From a bacterium (GTDB lineage: Bacteria > RBG-13-66-14), in assembly GCA_021107695.1 (NCBI GenBank), contig JAIOSI010000294.1, positions 1 to 5,784 on the forward strand: a DNA stretch of 5,784 bases, written 5' to 3'. The position numbers and the translations under genes are program-made. Below, in pieces: positions 5,554-5,784 of this stretch; within the stretch, counting starts at the first letter, position 1, and each line of letters opens with the position of its first letter. The notes beneath the pieces were generated by a model. It was not told the DNA's origin. It made no database searches and saw only the letters and a list, made by a program, of their open reading frames with translations.

Positions 5554-5784
5554 ATGAAGAAGCTAACCCTCGCATTGATGCTGCTGGTTGCGGTTTCCTT
5601 CGCTGCTAACCTCAGCAGTCTGTCGAACTCCACCTCCCTGAGCAATGACTTTGCTCCCCTGACCGATCACAACGCCCACTGGCAGCTTACAGACACCAAC
5701 GAGGTCGGTTGTGTCCGTGATGGCGAAACGGTTTACGGCTCCAATGACGATGCCGATCTGACCTGGGACGGTATAACCATTGAC
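5554..5784 (+). CDS. Sec-exported protein, N-terminal fragment cut by window end
   Basis: Starts at ATG 5554 and stays open to the last base (77 residues). It has a typical Sec signal peptide: MKK, then a hydrophobic core (LTLALMLLVAV, 4-14) and a cleavage region SFA-AN, with cutting most likely after A17. No lipobox cysteine is present, so it is not a lipoprotein. The visible mature part is Ser/Asn/Asp/Thr-rich (NLSSLSNSTSLSND, then DGETVYGSNDDADLTWDG), which suits an extracytoplasmic beta-rich protein, but no family is recognisable. The Shine-Dalgarno is weak (AAGAAG near 5543-5548) and may pair with CTTCT at 5536-5540. Confidence 0.85.
   Translation, partial: MKKLTLALMLLVAVSFAANLSSLSNSTSLSNDFAPLTDHNAHWQLTDTNEVGCVRDGETVYGSNDDADLTWDGITID

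Noticed and set aside
3..5784. One operon with a shared pathway
   Set aside because: All genes share a strand, but gaps of 144-247 bp, a possible terminator after the first gene and repeats in most gaps argue against co-transcription. Only the two glycosyltransferases have related functions.

Overview
The window is GC-rich bacterial DNA, about 60% G+C by eye. All five genes are on the plus strand. Starts are ATG or GTG, with a clear purine-rich Shine-Dalgarno sequence where the start could be settled. The organism cannot be fixed from the sequence. GC-rich codons, dense one-sided GTAG palindromes between genes and several unfamiliar proteins would suit an uncultured, environmental phylum, but this is only an impression.

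Layout: (1) 3-923 is the 3' part of a GT4-family glycosyltransferase gene whose start lies before the window. A possible intrinsic terminator (924-956) follows it. (2) 924-1121 is a 198-bp gap holding three copies of a hairpin repeat. (3) 1122-2348 is a second GT4-family glycosyltransferase. Its last ~45 residues look unlike the enzyme fold and may be read through repeat-like DNA. (4) 2349-2525 is a gap with two more hairpin repeats and a C/G-rich palindrome. (5) 2526-3830 encodes a membrane-anchored protein with an N-terminal zinc ribbon, one membrane segment and a probable beta-propeller outside the membrane. (6) 3831-4077 is a 247-bp gap with two further hairpin repeats that bracket an inverted pair of a second palindrome family. 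(7) 4078-5409 encodes a soluble protein with a large unrecognised domain and a single C-terminal CBS repeat. (8) 5410-5553 is a 144-bp gap without these repeats and with a possible -10 element. (9) 5554-5784 is the start of a Sec-exported protein cut by the window end.

Functionally, the two glycosyltransferases suggest the edge of a cell-surface polysaccharide or glycolipid locus. The three downstream genes have no evident metabolic link to them. The gaps of 177-247 bp filled with repeats, plus the possible terminator, argue that this is a row of separately expressed genes rather than one operon.

The most notable signal is the repeat family. Seven copies share GTAG (or its complement CTAC, once decayed to CTAT) directly at the foot of a hairpin whose outer base pairs are mostly GGGC/GCCC. 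The inner arms differ from copy to copy but stay self-complementary. That is the architecture of REP elements mobilised by RAYT (TnpA-REP) transposases. Two sets are arranged head-to-head, like REPINs. No transposase gene is present in the window.
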